From Phenylobacterium immobile (ATCC 35973) (GTDB lineage Bacteria > Pseudomonadota > Alphaproteobacteria > Caulobacterales > Caulobacteraceae), in the NCBI RefSeq assembly GCF_001375595.1, contig NZ_CVJQ01000001.1:2046001-2110000 (forward strand): a stretch of 64,000 nt of DNA, in the 5' to 3' direction. Below, one piece after another: positions 9,654 to 21,598 of the stretch. The stretch's first letter is position 1; the number at the start of each line of letters is the position of its first letter. The position numbers and the translations under genes were made by a program. A model generated the notes under the pieces. It was not told the DNA's origin and searched no databases. It saw only the letters and a program-made list of their open reading frames with translations.

Positions 9654-9668
9654 GTTCCCGCTACGTTC
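9654..9668 (+). promoter_or_regulatory. LexA (SOS) box upstream of uvrA
   Basis: GTTCCCGCTACGTTC is an exact GTTC-N7-GTTC repeat, the alphaproteobacterial LexA operator. It sits 80 bases before the uvrA ATG. Immediately downstream, TGTAAT at 9672-9677 resembles a -10 element (5 of 6 to TATAAT), so LexA bound here would block polymerase. uvrA is an established SOS gene in many bacteria. Confidence 0.85.
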
Positions 9669-9748
9669 CGGTGTAATCTCCGAGTCTCGACGCCTACATT
9701 GGGCGGGCGCCGGGACCTTTCCCTGGCCCTCTTGGTTTCCGGGACAAT

Positions 9749-12639
<2,891 letters not shown>

Positions 12640-12643
<4 letters not shown>

Positions 12644-13479
12644 TCCTTGAGCGCCTGGTAGGCGGCCGCCCAGGGGGCGTAGACCAGGGTCAGCAGGAAC
12701 GGCGAGGCGGCGAGGTTGAGCGCCATCGCCACCAGGTAACGCACCGGATGGGCGGCGAAGGCGTCCGCTCCGGCCTGGAAGAGGTCCTGGAAGCCGCCAA
12801 TGGCGCCGGCGCCCACGGTGATCGCTACGCCGAGGGCCACCTCGGTCATGGCCGCGAGGAAGGCCACGAGCACGAGGGTTCCAAACAGCCGCGGGGCGTG
12901 GCCGCGCGTGAGCCGCCAGGCCGCGCCGGGATCAACCCTGCGATCGACGAAGGTTTGCGGGCCGATGACGCTGATGCGGGTCAAAAGCCAGAGGGACAGG
13001 GGTGCGGCGGCGAGCATCAGCCAACCGCTCAGCGAGGCGACGATCCCGCCCAGGATCGCGGCAACAACGAAGGGCCCGGCGCCCACGGCGACGCCGATTA
13101 GGGCCACGGCGAACAGACGTAGCTCATCAGGACCCAGGCGGAGGTAGAGAAACTCCGGCGGGCCCGAGCGCAGCATGCGGCGCCAAAGGGCGGACACCAC
13201 CATCACTTGAACCGCGACGCCGCCAATCGACAGGATGACGACGCCCGCCGGCGGCCCAAAGGCCTCGAACCGCGCCGCGCCCATGACGCCCAGGCTCACC
13301 AGCAGGACGATCACGAGGAAAACGGCGCCGATGAACAGGGCGAGCAGGTTGAACAACGACCATCCGACCACCAGCCGCCAATCGCGGGCGATCACATTGA
13401 ATCCGGCGACGGCGACATCCCCCGGCGAAAGGCTCGACGGCGGCCGTGAATGGGGCTCCGCGTCGAGCGTTGCGCTCAT
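12640..13479 (-). CDS. Integral membrane protein, tandem paralogue 2
   Basis: This 279-residue protein has about six hydrophobic segments and a short cytoplasmic N-terminus. It is clearly related to the gene just upstream: both carry an LRLGxDELRL element in the middle, an 'AW-LTRG/SRG' segment before a late helix, and a C-terminal YAPxAxAYxxL ending. The start overlaps the upstream stop (ATGA), so the pair is a translationally coupled operon. The conserved architecture resembles uncharacterised alphaproteobacterial membrane proteins; no enzymatic motif is visible. The stop overlaps uvrA's stop in a shared CTAG. Confidence 0.85.
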
Positions 13480-14363
13480 GGGGTCTGCTGAGCCCTCCGC
13501 GTGCGACGCAGGGGATCGACGGACAGATCGCCGTGCAGCTGCTCATAGGCCACAGCGAACGGGGCGTAGATCATCACCACCTGCAGGACCGAGAGGATCA
13601 GCTGGAGCAGGAAACTGACCAGCATGGCGCCCACCGCCAGGGGCGACAGATGAGTCGGATCGGCCATGGCGTCCTGGCCGCCAGCGGCGGCGACGAAGGC
13701 GGTGCCCATGATGGTGATCAGGATCCAGACCATGACGTAGAAGATAACCGCCAGGACCATCATGCCGAGCAGCGGCCAGAAGGCGCCGCGCGACAGGAGC
13801 CAGGCGTCCTTGAGGCTGACGCGCTGCAAAACGAAGGTCATGGGCGTGGCCATGGACAGGCGAACGCCCACCCAGCCCGCGAACGACATGACCAGAACGA
13901 CGACCAGAGCCTCAACCGCCGGTCCCGCCGCGGCGGCGAGCCGCGCCAGGGTGAGCGCGGCGACGACGCAGACGACGCCGACGGAAAACAGCACGAGGTT
14001 GACCAGCACGAGCCGCAGTTCATCCATGCCCAGGCGCAGGTGGACGAAGCCCTTCTCCTGCGGTCGCAGGATGATGCGATAGATGCCTGCCGTCAGGATC
14101 GACATCAGGGCCACGGCCATGATCAGCAGGGCGATGAAGGCCGGCGCCGAGTGGACCAGCACCTCGGCGGCCTTGTCGGGATCATTGAGGCCGCCGTCCT
14201 TGGTGAGCTTGATCAGGTCGGGGCCGACCAGTCCCAGCATCACGGCGCCAATCAGCAGGATTCCGGCGCAATAGACTCCCGCCCAGGCCAGAACTGTGCC
14301 CGGGCGTTCGCGGGTGAGCCGGAAGCCCTCCAGCGCCGCGTCGCTCGCCGAAAACCTAGTCAT
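13476..14363 (-). CDS. Integral membrane protein, tandem paralogue 1
   Basis: This 295-residue polytopic protein has about six to seven hydrophobic segments. It carries the same landmarks as the gene downstream, LRLGMDELRL at mid-protein and MIYAPFAVAYEQL near the C-terminus, so the two arose by tandem duplication. A basic tail (RRTRRAQQ) ends the protein. It is divergent from trmFO, and the intergenic region contains a perfect 10-bp inverted repeat. Function is unknown. Confidence 0.85.
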   Translation of the reverse strand: MTRFSASDAALEGFRLTRERPGTVLAWAGVYCAGILLIGAVMLGLVGPDLIKLTKDGGLNDPDKAAEVLVHSAPAFIALLIMAVALMSILTAGIYRIILRPQEKGFVHLRLGMDELRLVLVNLVLFSVGVVCVVAALTLARLAAAAGPAVEALVVVLVMSFAGWVGVRLSMATPMTFVLQRVSLKDAWLLSRGAFWPLLGMMVLAVIFYVMVWILITIMGTAFVAAAGGQDAMADPTHLSPLAVGAMLVSFLLQLILSVLQVVMIYAPFAVAYEQLHGDLSVDPLRRTRRAQQTP

Positions 14364-14378
14364 CGCAACCCCATCGGC

Positions 14379-14404
14379 GCGCGACTCAATCCCCTGAGTC
14401 GCGC
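14379..14404. repeat. Perfect inverted repeat in divergent promoter region
   Basis: Two 10-base arms, GCGCGACTCA and TGAGTCGCGC, are separated by six bases (ATCCCC). Eleven bases further on, at 14415-14424, lies a second perfect palindrome, GTGACGTCAC. Both are between the membrane-protein operon and trmFO, so they could be an operator, a 5'-UTR hairpin or an upstream terminator. No T-run follows on either strand, which argues against a standard terminator. Confidence 0.6.
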
Positions 14405-14493
14405 CGCCCTACACGTGACGTCACAAGTGGGCGCCATCCCCATGTGCGCAAGGCCCGGCTCGCGATCCTTGGCGATCGTTGCTACTTAGCCGC

Positions 14494-15888
14494 ATGAAGA
14501 ACACACCTATTCATGTGATCGGCGCCGGTCTGGCCGGCTCCGAGGCGGCCTGGCAGGCGGCGGAGGCCGGCGCGCAGGTGATCCTGCACGAAATGCGGCC
14601 GGTGCGCCGCACCGATGCGCATCATACGGACGGCCTGGCCGAGCTGGTCTGTTCGAATTCGTTCCGCTCCGATGACTGGACGGGCAATGCGGTGGGTCTG
14701 CTGCACGCCGAGATGCGCCGGATGGGGTCGCTGATCATGGCCTGCGCTGACGCCCACCAGGTGCCGGCCGGTGGCGCTCTGGCGGTTGATCGCGACGGGT
14801 TTTCCGCCGCCGTGACCGCAAGGATCGAAGGTCACCCCAACATCAGCATCCTCCGCGAGGAGCTGGCCGACTTGCCGCCGGCGGACTGGACAAACGTGGT
14901 GGTGGCGACTGGCCCCCTGACCTCGCCGGCGCTGACCTCCGCGATCCTGGCCCTGACCGGCGAGGACCAATTGTCGTTCTTCGACGCGATCGCCCCCATC
15001 GTCCACCTCGAGTCCATCAACATGGACGTGGCCTGGCGCCAGTCGCGCTATGACAAAGAGGGGCCTGGCGGCGACGCAGCGGCCTACATCAACTGCCCGA
15101 TGGACAAGGCCCAGTACGAAGCCTTCATCGACGCCCTGTTGGCGGGTCCCAAAGCCGAGTTCCGCGACTGGGAGAACGTGCCCTATTTCGACGGCTGTCT
15201 GCCCATTGAGGTGATGGCCGAGCGCGGCCGAGAGACCTTGCGGCATGGACCGATGAAGCCCGTCGGCCTGACCAATCCTCGCGATCCCCTGGTCAAGGCC
15301 TACGCTATCGTCCAGCTCCGCCAGGATAATGCGCTTGGCACGCTGTGGAATATCGTCGGCTTCCAGACCAAGCTGAAGCACGGCGCCCAGGCGGAGGTCT
15401 TCCGCATGATCCCCGGCCTGGAGAACGCCGTCTTCGCCCGGCTGGGCGGCCTGCACCGCAACACCTTCCTGAACAGCCCTCGCCTTCTCGACGGCCAGCT
15501 ACGCCTGAAGGCTGATCCGCGGTTGCGGTTCGCAGGACAGGTGACGGGCGTCGAAGGCTATGTCGAGAGCGCCGCCATCGGCCTGCTGGCCGGCCGCTTC
15601 GCCGCCGCGGAGCTCGCCGGCGAGCCTCTGGCGCCGCCGCCGGCGACCACGGCGCTCGGCGCCTTGATCGGCCACATCACCGGCGGTCACCTGGATGGTG
15701 GCAAAGGCTCGTTCCAGCCGATGAACATCAACTACGGCCTGATCGCGCCGCTCACCGAAGGAGTCGCCAAGCGGGCCGAGGACGGCCGCCGGTTGGGCGC
15801 CAAGGACAAGACCCGCGCCAAGAAGCTAGCGGTCGGCGAACGCGCCCTAGTTGAGTTGGACGGCTGGATCGACGCCCGCGGCGTCTAG
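14494..15888 (+). CDS. trmFO: Methylenetetrahydrofolate-tRNA-(uracil-5-)-methyltransferase
   Basis: TrmFO makes ribothymidine-54 in the tRNA T-loop using methylene-THF and FADH2. The 464-residue protein begins with an FAD-binding Rossmann motif [10 protein letters not shown] (residues 10-19) and contains family segments such as [29 protein letters not shown] and [14 protein letters not shown] five codons upstream would also be in frame, but the ATG at 14494 fits the family N-terminus. The stop codon shares CTAG with the convergent gene. Confidence 0.96.
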   Translation: MKNTPIHVIGAGLAGSEAAWQAAEAGAQVILHEMRPVRRTDAHHTDGLAELVCSNSFRSDDWTGNAVGLLHAEMRRMGSLIMACADAHQVPAGGALAVDRDGFSAAVTARIEGHPNISILREELADLPPADWTNVVVATGPLTSPALTSAILALTGEDQLSFFDAIAPIVHLESINMDVAWRQSRYDKEGPGGDAAAYINCPMDKAQYEAFIDALLAGPKAEFRDWENVPYFDGCLPIEVMAERGRETLRHGPMKPVGLTNPRDPLVKAYAIVQLRQDNALGTLWNIVGFQTKLKHGAQAEVFRMIPGLENAVFARLGGLHRNTFLNSPRLLDGQLRLKADPRLRFAGQVTGVEGYVESAAIGLLAGRFAAAELAGEPLAPPPATTALGALIGHITGGHLDGGKGSFQPMNINYGLIAPLTEGVAKRAEDGRRLGAKDKTRAKKLAVGERALVELDGWIDARGV

Positions 15889-16556
15889 ATCCGACCCACG
15901 GCTACCGCCCAGGTCACACGCGCCTTCCGCGCGAAATCGCCTTCGCCCTTGCGGCGAGCGCCCAGGACAGCGTGGGCGACGGCCGGGAACGCCTTGGCGC
16001 TGAGCCGACGCGCCAGCCTGCGCGCGGCGCGCTGTTCTCGGGCCGCGAGATCTGAAAGGTCCGCCTGTTCGGCGGCGCGCCACGACAGCGACCACGCCGC
16101 CCCGATCGCCTGGGCCGCATCGAAGTCGCACGTCGGATCCAGCAGCCGCACCGCAAGCCGCGCGCAGCCGCCGCCGGTGTCCCTCGCCCAGGCCAGGGCC
16201 TCGGCTTCCGTCATCGGCGTGGGGTCGAGTTCGCGATAGCGGGCGTCGACCAGAGGTTCGACATCGGCGCGGGTCAGGCCGCGCTCGGCCAGCCGCGAGA
16301 GTCCGAGGACGCCAGGGTGGTTGCGCGGCGCCTTGCCGGCGAAGACCTCGTCGGCGGCCTCGCTCCACCAGGTGAGGCGAACCTCGGCGACCAGGGCGTT
16401 GCTGGCGGTTCGAGGGGCGCGGGCCAGTTCGTAGTCGAAGGCGTAGAGGCCGATCAGGTCGGTGCGTAGGGCCGCGTCCGACACGAACCGCGCCGAAAGC
16501 CAGCGATCAGGATCGACACGGCTGACCAGGCTGTCCAGGTCGTCCCCCGGCGACAT
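15885..16556 (-). CDS. Squalene/phytoene synthase-fold protein, probably non-catalytic (NDUFAF6-like)
   Basis: This 223-residue all-helical protein aligns by eye with the squalene/phytoene synthase family through its [13 protein letters not shown] region, but it lacks both aspartate-rich DxxxD motifs that bind prenyl diphosphates and is shorter than true synthases (about 280-340). This matches the family of the mitochondrial complex I assembly factor NDUFAF6, whose members have also lost the catalytic aspartates. A GGAG ribosome-binding site lies 8 bases before the ATG. The location near an Mth938/NDUFAF3-type gene and secDF supports an assembly role, but that is inference. Confidence 0.75.
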   Translation of the reverse strand: MSPGDDLDSLVSRVDPDRWLSARFVSDAALRTDLIGLYAFDYELARAPRTASNALVAEVRLTWWSEAADEVFAGKAPRNHPGVLGLSRLAERGLTRADVEPLVDARYRELDPTPMTEAEALAWARDTGGGCARLAVRLLDPTCDFDAAQAIGAAWSLSWRAAEQADLSDLAAREQRAARRLARRLSAKAFPAVAHAVLGARRKGEGDFARKARVTWAVAVGRI

Positions 16557-16573
16557 CGCAAAGCTCCAAAGGC

Positions 16574-16601
16574 GGAAGGCCCGCCGGCTGGTGGGCCTTC
16601 C
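16574..16601 (-). terminator. GC-rich hairpin between PuuD-like gene and the downstream gene
   Basis: A perfect 9-bp stem (GGAAGGCCC / GGGCCTTCC) with a 10-base loop follows the stop of the PuuD-like gene on the minus strand. It ends 17 bases before the start of the next gene. No strong U-tract follows, so it is a weak terminator or an intercistronic RNA structure. Confidence 0.45.
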
Positions 16602-16624
16602 CTAAGCTACCAGACGGCTTGAAC

Positions 16625-17230
16625 TCAGCCGAAGATGGTCTGGTTCATCGCCATAGTGGCCAACATCGGCAGCGACAACAGGGTGTTGGTGCGCGAGAAC
16701 AGCATGGCCTTTCGCCCGGCGGCGGCCTTTTCCTCGGCCGTGCCGTCGACAATGCCCAGCGCGATCTTCTGGGCAGGCCAGATGAACATCCAGACGTTCA
16801 TGAACATGATCGTCGCCAGCCACATGCCCAGGCCGATGAAGCTGTGTTGCGGGACCTGGAAGCCGTCCAGGGCGCCGAGCGTGAAGGCCTGCAGCAGGTA
16901 GCCACGGTCGATCGCCAGGATAACCCCCATCACCCAGGTGGCGAGCGCCGCCCAGCGGAACCAGAACAGCGCCTCAGGCGCGATGAACTTGGACACGGCC
17001 GGCCGCAACTCAGCCGGGATTTCCGGCATCTTCCGGATCTGCACAAAGTTGAAGTAGTAGAGCAGCCCGATCCACAGGATGCCGAAGAAGACGTGCAGCC
17101 AGCGGAAGACGGCTTCGAAGAAAAGCCTGTCGGCGCCGCCATGGTGCATCGCGTATCCGACCACGATCACCATCGCGAGCAGGAACGACACGATCATCGT
17201 ATTGCGGAAGTTCGAGAGAAGTCCGGCCAT
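16625..17230 (-). CDS. PuuD-type (urate hydroxylase N-terminal domain) membrane protein
   Basis: This 201-residue protein has four to five transmembrane helices. Motifs such as FRWLHVFFGILWIGLLYYFN and the WxxxATWVMG segment are those of the membrane domain of PuuD/DUF989 proteins. Full-length PuuD carries a C-terminal cytochrome c domain (CxxCH); here it is absent, and the protein ends after the last helix. Urate oxidation is therefore doubtful, and an uncharacterised membrane redox or assembly role is equally possible. The gene lies between the Mth938-like and squalene-synthase-like genes on the same strand. Confidence 0.8.
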   Translation of the reverse strand: MAGLLSNFRNTMIVSFLLAMVIVVGYAMHHGGADRLFFEAVFRWLHVFFGILWIGLLYYFNFVQIRKMPEIPAELRPAVSKFIAPEALFWFRWAALATWVMGVILAIDRGYLLQAFTLGALDGFQVPQHSFIGLGMWLATIMFMNVWMFIWPAQKIALGIVDGTAEEKAAAGRKAMLFSRTNTLLSLPMLATMAMNQTIFG

Positions 17231-17304
17231 CTTTCGCGCCCCTTATGAGTTTCCAATCCCTGACCTAGGTATAGGGCCATTTGCGCGGCCCGCAACGGCG
17301 GCGC

Positions 17305-17667
17305 TTAAGGGAGGGCGATCAGGGCGCAGGCCAACCGTCGGCCTTCAGCGGTGAGGACGTTGTAGAGCTTAGCCGCGGCGGGCGTGTCCATGAACTCCAG
17401 GCCGATGCCTGCGGCGCGCAGCGCATCGCGGGTTTCACGCGAAGGCTGGGCGTTACGCGCGCCAACGCCAAGCAGGAGAAATTCGACTTCCGAGGCCCCT
17501 GCCGAGATGACCGAGGCGATGGCGGCAGGCGTGACTTCAGCCAGACTGGTCACCGGCCAGGCCCAGACGGCGTCCTGGACAATCAGGACCGAGCCCTCGT
17601 GGCGCGCGCCTGACAGGCGGAAGCCGCCTGACCCATAGGCATCCACCGACGGTGCGTCGCGGGCCAC
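17305..17667 (-). CDS. Mth938-like domain protein (NDUFAF3 family)
   Basis: This 120-residue soluble protein of the DUF498/Mth938 fold is homologous to mitochondrial complex I assembly factor NDUFAF3. Recognisable parts are the N-terminal GSGGFRLSGARHEGSVLI, the central SEVEFLLLGVGA and the C-terminal KLYNVLTAEGRRLACALIAL. The start is a GTG with a near-ideal AAGGAG site 5 bases before it, overlapping the end of secF. It is the last gene of the yajC-secD-secF operon, an arrangement reported in alphaproteobacteria. Confidence 0.85.
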   Translation of the reverse strand: MARDAPSVDAYGSGGFRLSGARHEGSVLIVQDAVWAWPVTSLAEVTPAAIASVISAGASEVEFLLLGVGARNAQPSRETRDALRAAGIGLEFMDTPAAAKLYNVLTAEGRRLACALIALP

Positions 17668-17676
17668 GATGGCTCC

Positions 17677-18633
17677 TTACGCCCGCGCGCGGGGCACGAC
17701 CTCGACATCCTCGTCGCCGCGCTTGACGCCCCACAACAGGATGACCGGAGCCGCGACGTAGATCGACGAATAGGTGCCGATGATGATGCCGAACATCAGG
17801 ATCAGCGACATGCCAAAAAGGCTCGGCCCGCCGAAGATCGCCAGGCCGCCCAGCGCCAGGATGGCCGTGAGGCCGGTGATGACGGTGCGCGACAGGGTCT
17901 CGTTGATCGACAGGTCGATGACCTCGCGCAACGGCAGGCGCTTGTATTTGCGCAGGTTTTCACGGAGGCGGTCGAACACCACGACCGTGTCGTTCATCGA
18001 ATAGCCGATGATCGTCAGGATCGCGGCCACAGTGGTCAGGCTGAACTCGAAGTTGAAGAGCGCGATCAGGCCGAAGGTCAGGATCACGTCGTGGAACAGG
18101 CCGATCACCGCGCCCAGGCCGAACTGCAGCTCGAACCGGAACCAGATGTAGAAGAGCATCAGCAGGATCGCGAGACCCAGAGCCATGATCCCACTGGTGA
18201 AAAGTTCGCCTGAAACCTTGGGGCCGACCACGTCGGCGCGGGCGAAGGTCACGTCGCCCAGGGCGCGAGTCAGCTCCGCCTTGACCTTGTCCACCGTGGC
18301 CGAGGGCGAGGCTCCGGGGGGCGTCTGGAACCGCGCCATGGCGGTGGTGTCCGAGCCGAAGGCCTGGACCTGCACATCGCCGAGATTGAGCGTCTCGACA
18401 GATTCCCGCACCGCGCCGAGGTCAACCGGCTTGGGCGCCGTCGAGAACTCCAGGACGGTGCCACCCTGGAAGTCGATGCCGCAGTTCAGGCCGCCGCAGG
18501 GCGGCTTCAGGGGATAGAGCACCATCGCAAGCGAGCCGATCACCGCGAGCAGCGAGATGACGGCGGCGAGGCGCGAGAAGGCGACGAAGCGGAAGTTCGT
18601 CTTCTGCGGCAGGAGCTTGATCAGGGGCCACAT
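17677..18633 (-). CDS. secF: Protein translocase subunit SecF
   Basis: SecF works with SecD to pull preproteins through SecYEG using the proton gradient. The 318-residue protein has an N-terminal helix, a periplasmic P1-like domain starting near GIDFQGGTVLEF, and five C-terminal helices with the family motif SMNDTVVVFDRLREN. It starts 12 bases after secD on the same strand and ends 9 bases before the Mth938-like gene. Confidence 0.97.
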   Translation of the reverse strand: MWPLIKLLPQKTNFRFVAFSRLAAVISLLAVIGSLAMVLYPLKPPCGGLNCGIDFQGGTVLEFSTAPKPVDLGAVRESVETLNLGDVQVQAFGSDTTAMARFQTPPGASPSATVDKVKAELTRALGDVTFARADVVGPKVSGELFTSGIMALGLAILLMLFYIWFRFELQFGLGAVIGLFHDVILTFGLIALFNFEFSLTTVAAILTIIGYSMNDTVVVFDRLRENLRKYKRLPLREVIDLSINETLSRTVITGLTAILALGGLAIFGGPSLFGMSLILMFGIIIGTYSSIYVAAPVILLWGVKRGDEDVEVVPRARA

Positions 18634-18645
18634 GGGACTTCTCGC

Positions 18646-20262
18646 TCAGACGATCGGCAGGGTCTTCGGGCGGGCGGTGCGGAACCACCATGCCAGAAGC
18701 ACCTGGGTGACGAGGACGGCGCTGAACACCGAGGTGAGGACGCCGATCGACAGGGTCCAGGCGAAGCCCTTCACGGGACCGGCACCGAACTGGAACATGA
18801 TGAGGGCCGCCAGGATGGTCGTGACGTTGGCGTCGATGATGGTGCCCATGGCGCGCGAAAAGCCGGCGTCCATGGAGGCGATGACGCTGCGCCCGGACCG
18901 GAGCTCGTCGCGCATGCGCTCATAGATCAGCACGTTGGCGTCGACGGCCACGGCGAGCGTCAGGATCAGGCCGGCGATGCCCGGAAGGGTCAGGGTCGCC
19001 TGAGTGAGGCTCATCGTCGCGATGATCAGGAGGCCGTTGATCGCCAGGGCGATCACCGAGATGCCGCCGAACAGGAAGCCGTAGGACAGCAACATGAAGA
19101 GGAGGATGGCGACAAAGCCAACGGCGGTGGACAAGGTCCCGGCCTTGACCGCATCGGCACCCAGCTCGGCCCCGACGGTCTTCTGCTCTTCAACCTTCAG
19201 CGGCGCGGGCAGCGCGCCGGCGCGGAGCAGCACGGCGAGATCGTTGGCCGACTCGGTGGTGAAATTGCCGGTGATCTGGCCGGAGCCGCCGGTGATCGCG
19301 CTCTGGATCACCGGGGCGGAGATGACCTTGCGGTCGAGAACGATGGCGAACTTCTTGCCGAGATTCTGGCTGGTGGCGTCGCCGAAACGGCGCGCGCCCT
19401 GGGCGTTGAATCGGAAGGTCACCAGCGGGAGGCCGCTCTGCTGGTCGAAGGCCGAGCGCGCGTCTGTTAGCATTTCGCCGGTGACCAGCGAACGCTTGGC
19501 GACAACGTAGGCGGCCGTATAGCCGTCCTCGCTGGGCAGGAGCTCGGAGCCCGGCGGAATGCGGCCGGCGGCGATGTCCTGCGGGGTGACGGTCTCGTCG
19601 ACCATCTGGAAAGTCAGCTTGGCGGTCTGACCGATGATCGACTTCAAGCGCTCAGGATCGCTTTCGCCCGGCGCCTGGACGACGACGCGGTTCTTGCCCT
19701 GGCGGATGATGGTCGGCTCGCGGGTGCCCAGCTGGTCGATCCGGCGACGGATGATCTCGATCGACTGCTCGACGGCGCGAGCGCCGGCGGCGTCAATGGC
19801 GGTCTGACTGAAGGCCAGGACCAGCCGCTGGTCGGGCGCGGTGCGAATATTGACGTCGCGCGCCGGCGCGCCGCCCATGGCGCCTGGCTGGGCCACGCCG
19901 CCGAGCGCATTATTCAGCGCCGTCTGGGCCTTCGACACGTCCGCCGGATTGCTGATCCGAACGGTGATCTCGCTGCCCGCGACCCCCAGGCCGGTGAACG
20001 GCACGGATTCTTCGCGCAGCGTCGTGCGCACGTCCTCGATCGCGTTGGTCAGCCGCTCAACCTGCAGCGCCGAGGTGTCGACCTCGAGCAACAGGTAAGA
20101 GCCGCCCTGTAGGTCGAGCCCGAGGTTCAGCGTCTGCTTCGGCATGAACGCCGGAAGGGCGTTGCGGGTCTGCTCGGGCAGCAGGTTCGGCAGGGTGAAG
20201 AGGATGCCGAAGACCACCGAAAGGGCGACGAGGACGACCTTCCAGCGCGAAAGGTTCATCAT
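18646..20262 (-). CDS. secD: Protein translocase subunit SecD
   Basis: SecD is the larger RND-type subunit of the SecDF translocation motor. The 538-residue protein starts with one transmembrane helix, followed by the DLQGGSYLLLEVD element and the large P1 periplasmic domain (REPTIIRQGKNRVVVQAPG). Five helices carry VAVDANVLIYERMRDE near the end. Two adjacent ATG codons make the exact start uncertain by one codon. It lies between yajC and secF in one operon. Confidence 0.97.
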   Translation of the reverse strand: MMNLSRWKVVLVALSVVFGILFTLPNLLPEQTRNALPAFMPKQTLNLGLDLQGGSYLLLEVDTSALQVERLTNAIEDVRTTLREESVPFTGLGVAGSEITVRISNPADVSKAQTALNNALGGVAQPGAMGGAPARDVNIRTAPDQRLVLAFSQTAIDAAGARAVEQSIEIIRRRIDQLGTREPTIIRQGKNRVVVQAPGESDPERLKSIIGQTAKLTFQMVDETVTPQDIAAGRIPPGSELLPSEDGYTAAYVVAKRSLVTGEMLTDARSAFDQQSGLPLVTFRFNAQGARRFGDATSQNLGKKFAIVLDRKVISAPVIQSAITGGSGQITGNFTTESANDLAVLLRAGALPAPLKVEEQKTVGAELGADAVKAGTLSTAVGFVAILLFMLLSYGFLFGGISVIALAINGLLIIATMSLTQATLTLPGIAGLILTLAVAVDANVLIYERMRDELRSGRSVIASMDAGFSRAMGTIIDANVTTILAALIMFQFGAGPVKGFAWTLSIGVLTSVFSAVLVTQVLLAWWFRTARPKTLPIV

Positions 20263-20274
20263 GACGGAAGCGAC

Positions 20275-20622
20275 CTAGTTCTTCGGGTCGTTCGCCGGCG
20301 CAGGTTCGCCGCGGGTCCGCACTTCGGCGACCATGCCTTTGACAGCCTTTACGGTGACGCCGGTGGCGATTTCGACGCCGATTTCCTTGTCCTCGACGCG
20401 GACCACCTTGCCGATCACCCCCGAGGGCAGGACGACGGTGTCGCCGCGTTTGATGGCCGCGAGCGCCGCAGCGTGCTCACGGGCGCGCTTCTGCTGCGGG
20501 CGGATCATCAGGAAGTAGAACAAAACGACCAGGCCGATCAGCGGCAGGAACTGCATGATCATGTCCATACCTCCCGGTTGTCCGGCGGCGGCGGTCTGAG
20601 CGAAGGCGGGGGTGGCGAACAT
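20275..20622 (-). CDS. yajC: Preprotein translocase subunit YajC
   Basis: YajC is a small inner-membrane partner of SecDF. The 115-residue protein has a short N-terminus ending in AFAQT, one transmembrane segment (about residues 22-40, FLPLIGLVVLFYFLMIRPQQ) and the conserved cytoplasmic stretch RGDTVVLPSGVIGKVVRVED. It is the first gene of the yajC-secD-secF-Mth938 operon, divergent from the DUF815 ATPase gene. Confidence 0.97.
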   Translation of the reverse strand: MFATPAFAQTAAAGQPGGMDMIMQFLPLIGLVVLFYFLMIRPQQKRAREHAAALAAIKRGDTVVLPSGVIGKVVRVEDKEIGVEIATGVTVKAVKGMVAEVRTRGEPAPANDPKN

Positions 20623-20758
20623 GGCCTCTCCGGAAGGTCAGGGCGGCGCGGGCGAAAGGGCCCGTCCGAAAGTCGGCGGAAGCTATGCGCTGGCCCGCCC
20701 TTTTGCAATGGAAGCAGCGGCTTTGCATTTGCCAGTGGGGAGTCTAAGCCACGGCTCC

Positions 20759-21598
20759 ATGAAAAAGGACCTCAAGTCCCTCCTGGAACGGATCGCCGAT
20801 GCGCTGGACCGCCTGGCGCCTGCGCCGCCGCCGCCGCCGAGCTTCGACGCCGCCAAGCTGTTCCGCCACGACCCGGCGACAAACGGCTTCCACGCCGCGC
20901 CGGACTATCCCCTGCATCTGGACAGCCTGGTGGGCATCGAGCGCCAGAAAGGCGAGTTCGTCCGCAACCTGACGCGGTTCGCCGACGGCCTGGCGGCCAA
21001 CCACGTCCTGCTGTGGGGTGTGCGCGGCGCGGGTAAGAGTTCGATCACCAAGGCCGCCTTCATGGCCGTCGCCGAAAGCCGCGCCGCACTGAAGCTGGTG
21101 GAGGTGGATCGTGACGAGGTCGCCGCGCTGCCGGCCCTGTTCGACACCTTGCGCAATCGCGAAGAGCGCTTCGTGGTCCTGTGCGACGACCTCTCATTTG
21201 AGGAAGGCGCCGCCGCGGCCAAGGCGTTGAAGTCGGCCCTGGAAGGCGGCGTCTCGGGTCCGCCGGCCAATGTGCTGTTCGTCGCTACCTCGAACCGACG
21301 CCATCTGATGCCCCGGGACAATTCCGAGGCCCGCGGCCTGATCGCCACCGCTGAGGACGCCGAGGAGGAGGTCAGCGTCTCCGACCGATTCGGCCTGTGG
21401 ATCGGCTTTCCGCCGATGGACCAGCCGACGTACCTGGCCGCCGTGCGCGGCTACGCGGAGCGCTACAAGCTGGACGTCGACGACCTCGACCGCCGCGCCC
21501 TGCAATGGGCCCAACGCCGCGGCGGCCGGTCAGGCCGGGTGGCCTGGCAGTTCATCCGCGACCTGGCGGGCGAAAAGGGCGTGAACCTACCGCTTTAA
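20759..21598 (+). CDS. DUF815-family AAA-type ATPase
   Basis: This 279-residue cytoplasmic ATPase has Walker A GVRGAGKSS at residues 87-95, Walker B VVLCDDLSFE and a sensor-like ATSNRRHLMPRD, which together define the DUF815 family. A short N-terminal coiled segment is followed by a proline run. An in-frame start at 20612 would add 49 residues, but the ATG at 20759 gives the usual family length and N-terminus (MKKDLKSLL). The biological role is unknown. Its stop shares TTAA with the convergent hydrolase gene. Confidence 0.9.
   Translation: MKKDLKSLLERIADALDRLAPAPPPPPSFDAAKLFRHDPATNGFHAAPDYPLHLDSLVGIERQKGEFVRNLTRFADGLAANHVLLWGVRGAGKSSITKAAFMAVAESRAALKLVEVDRDEVAALPALFDTLRNREERFVVLCDDLSFEEGAAAAKALKSALEGGVSGPPANVLFVATSNRRHLMPRDNSEARGLIATAEDAEEEVSVSDRFGLWIGFPPMDQPTYLAAVRGYAERYKLDVDDLDRRALQWAQRRGGRSGRVAWQFIRDLAGEKGVNLPL

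Noticed and set aside
17281-17295. TTGCG/CGCAA hairpin after the Mth938-like gene as a terminator
   Set aside because: The stem is only 5 bp with no T-run; too weak to call.
20651-20666. CGGGC/GCCCG hairpin in the yajC leader as a riboswitch or terminator
   Set aside because: A 5-bp GC stem is expected by chance in this base composition, with no supporting features.
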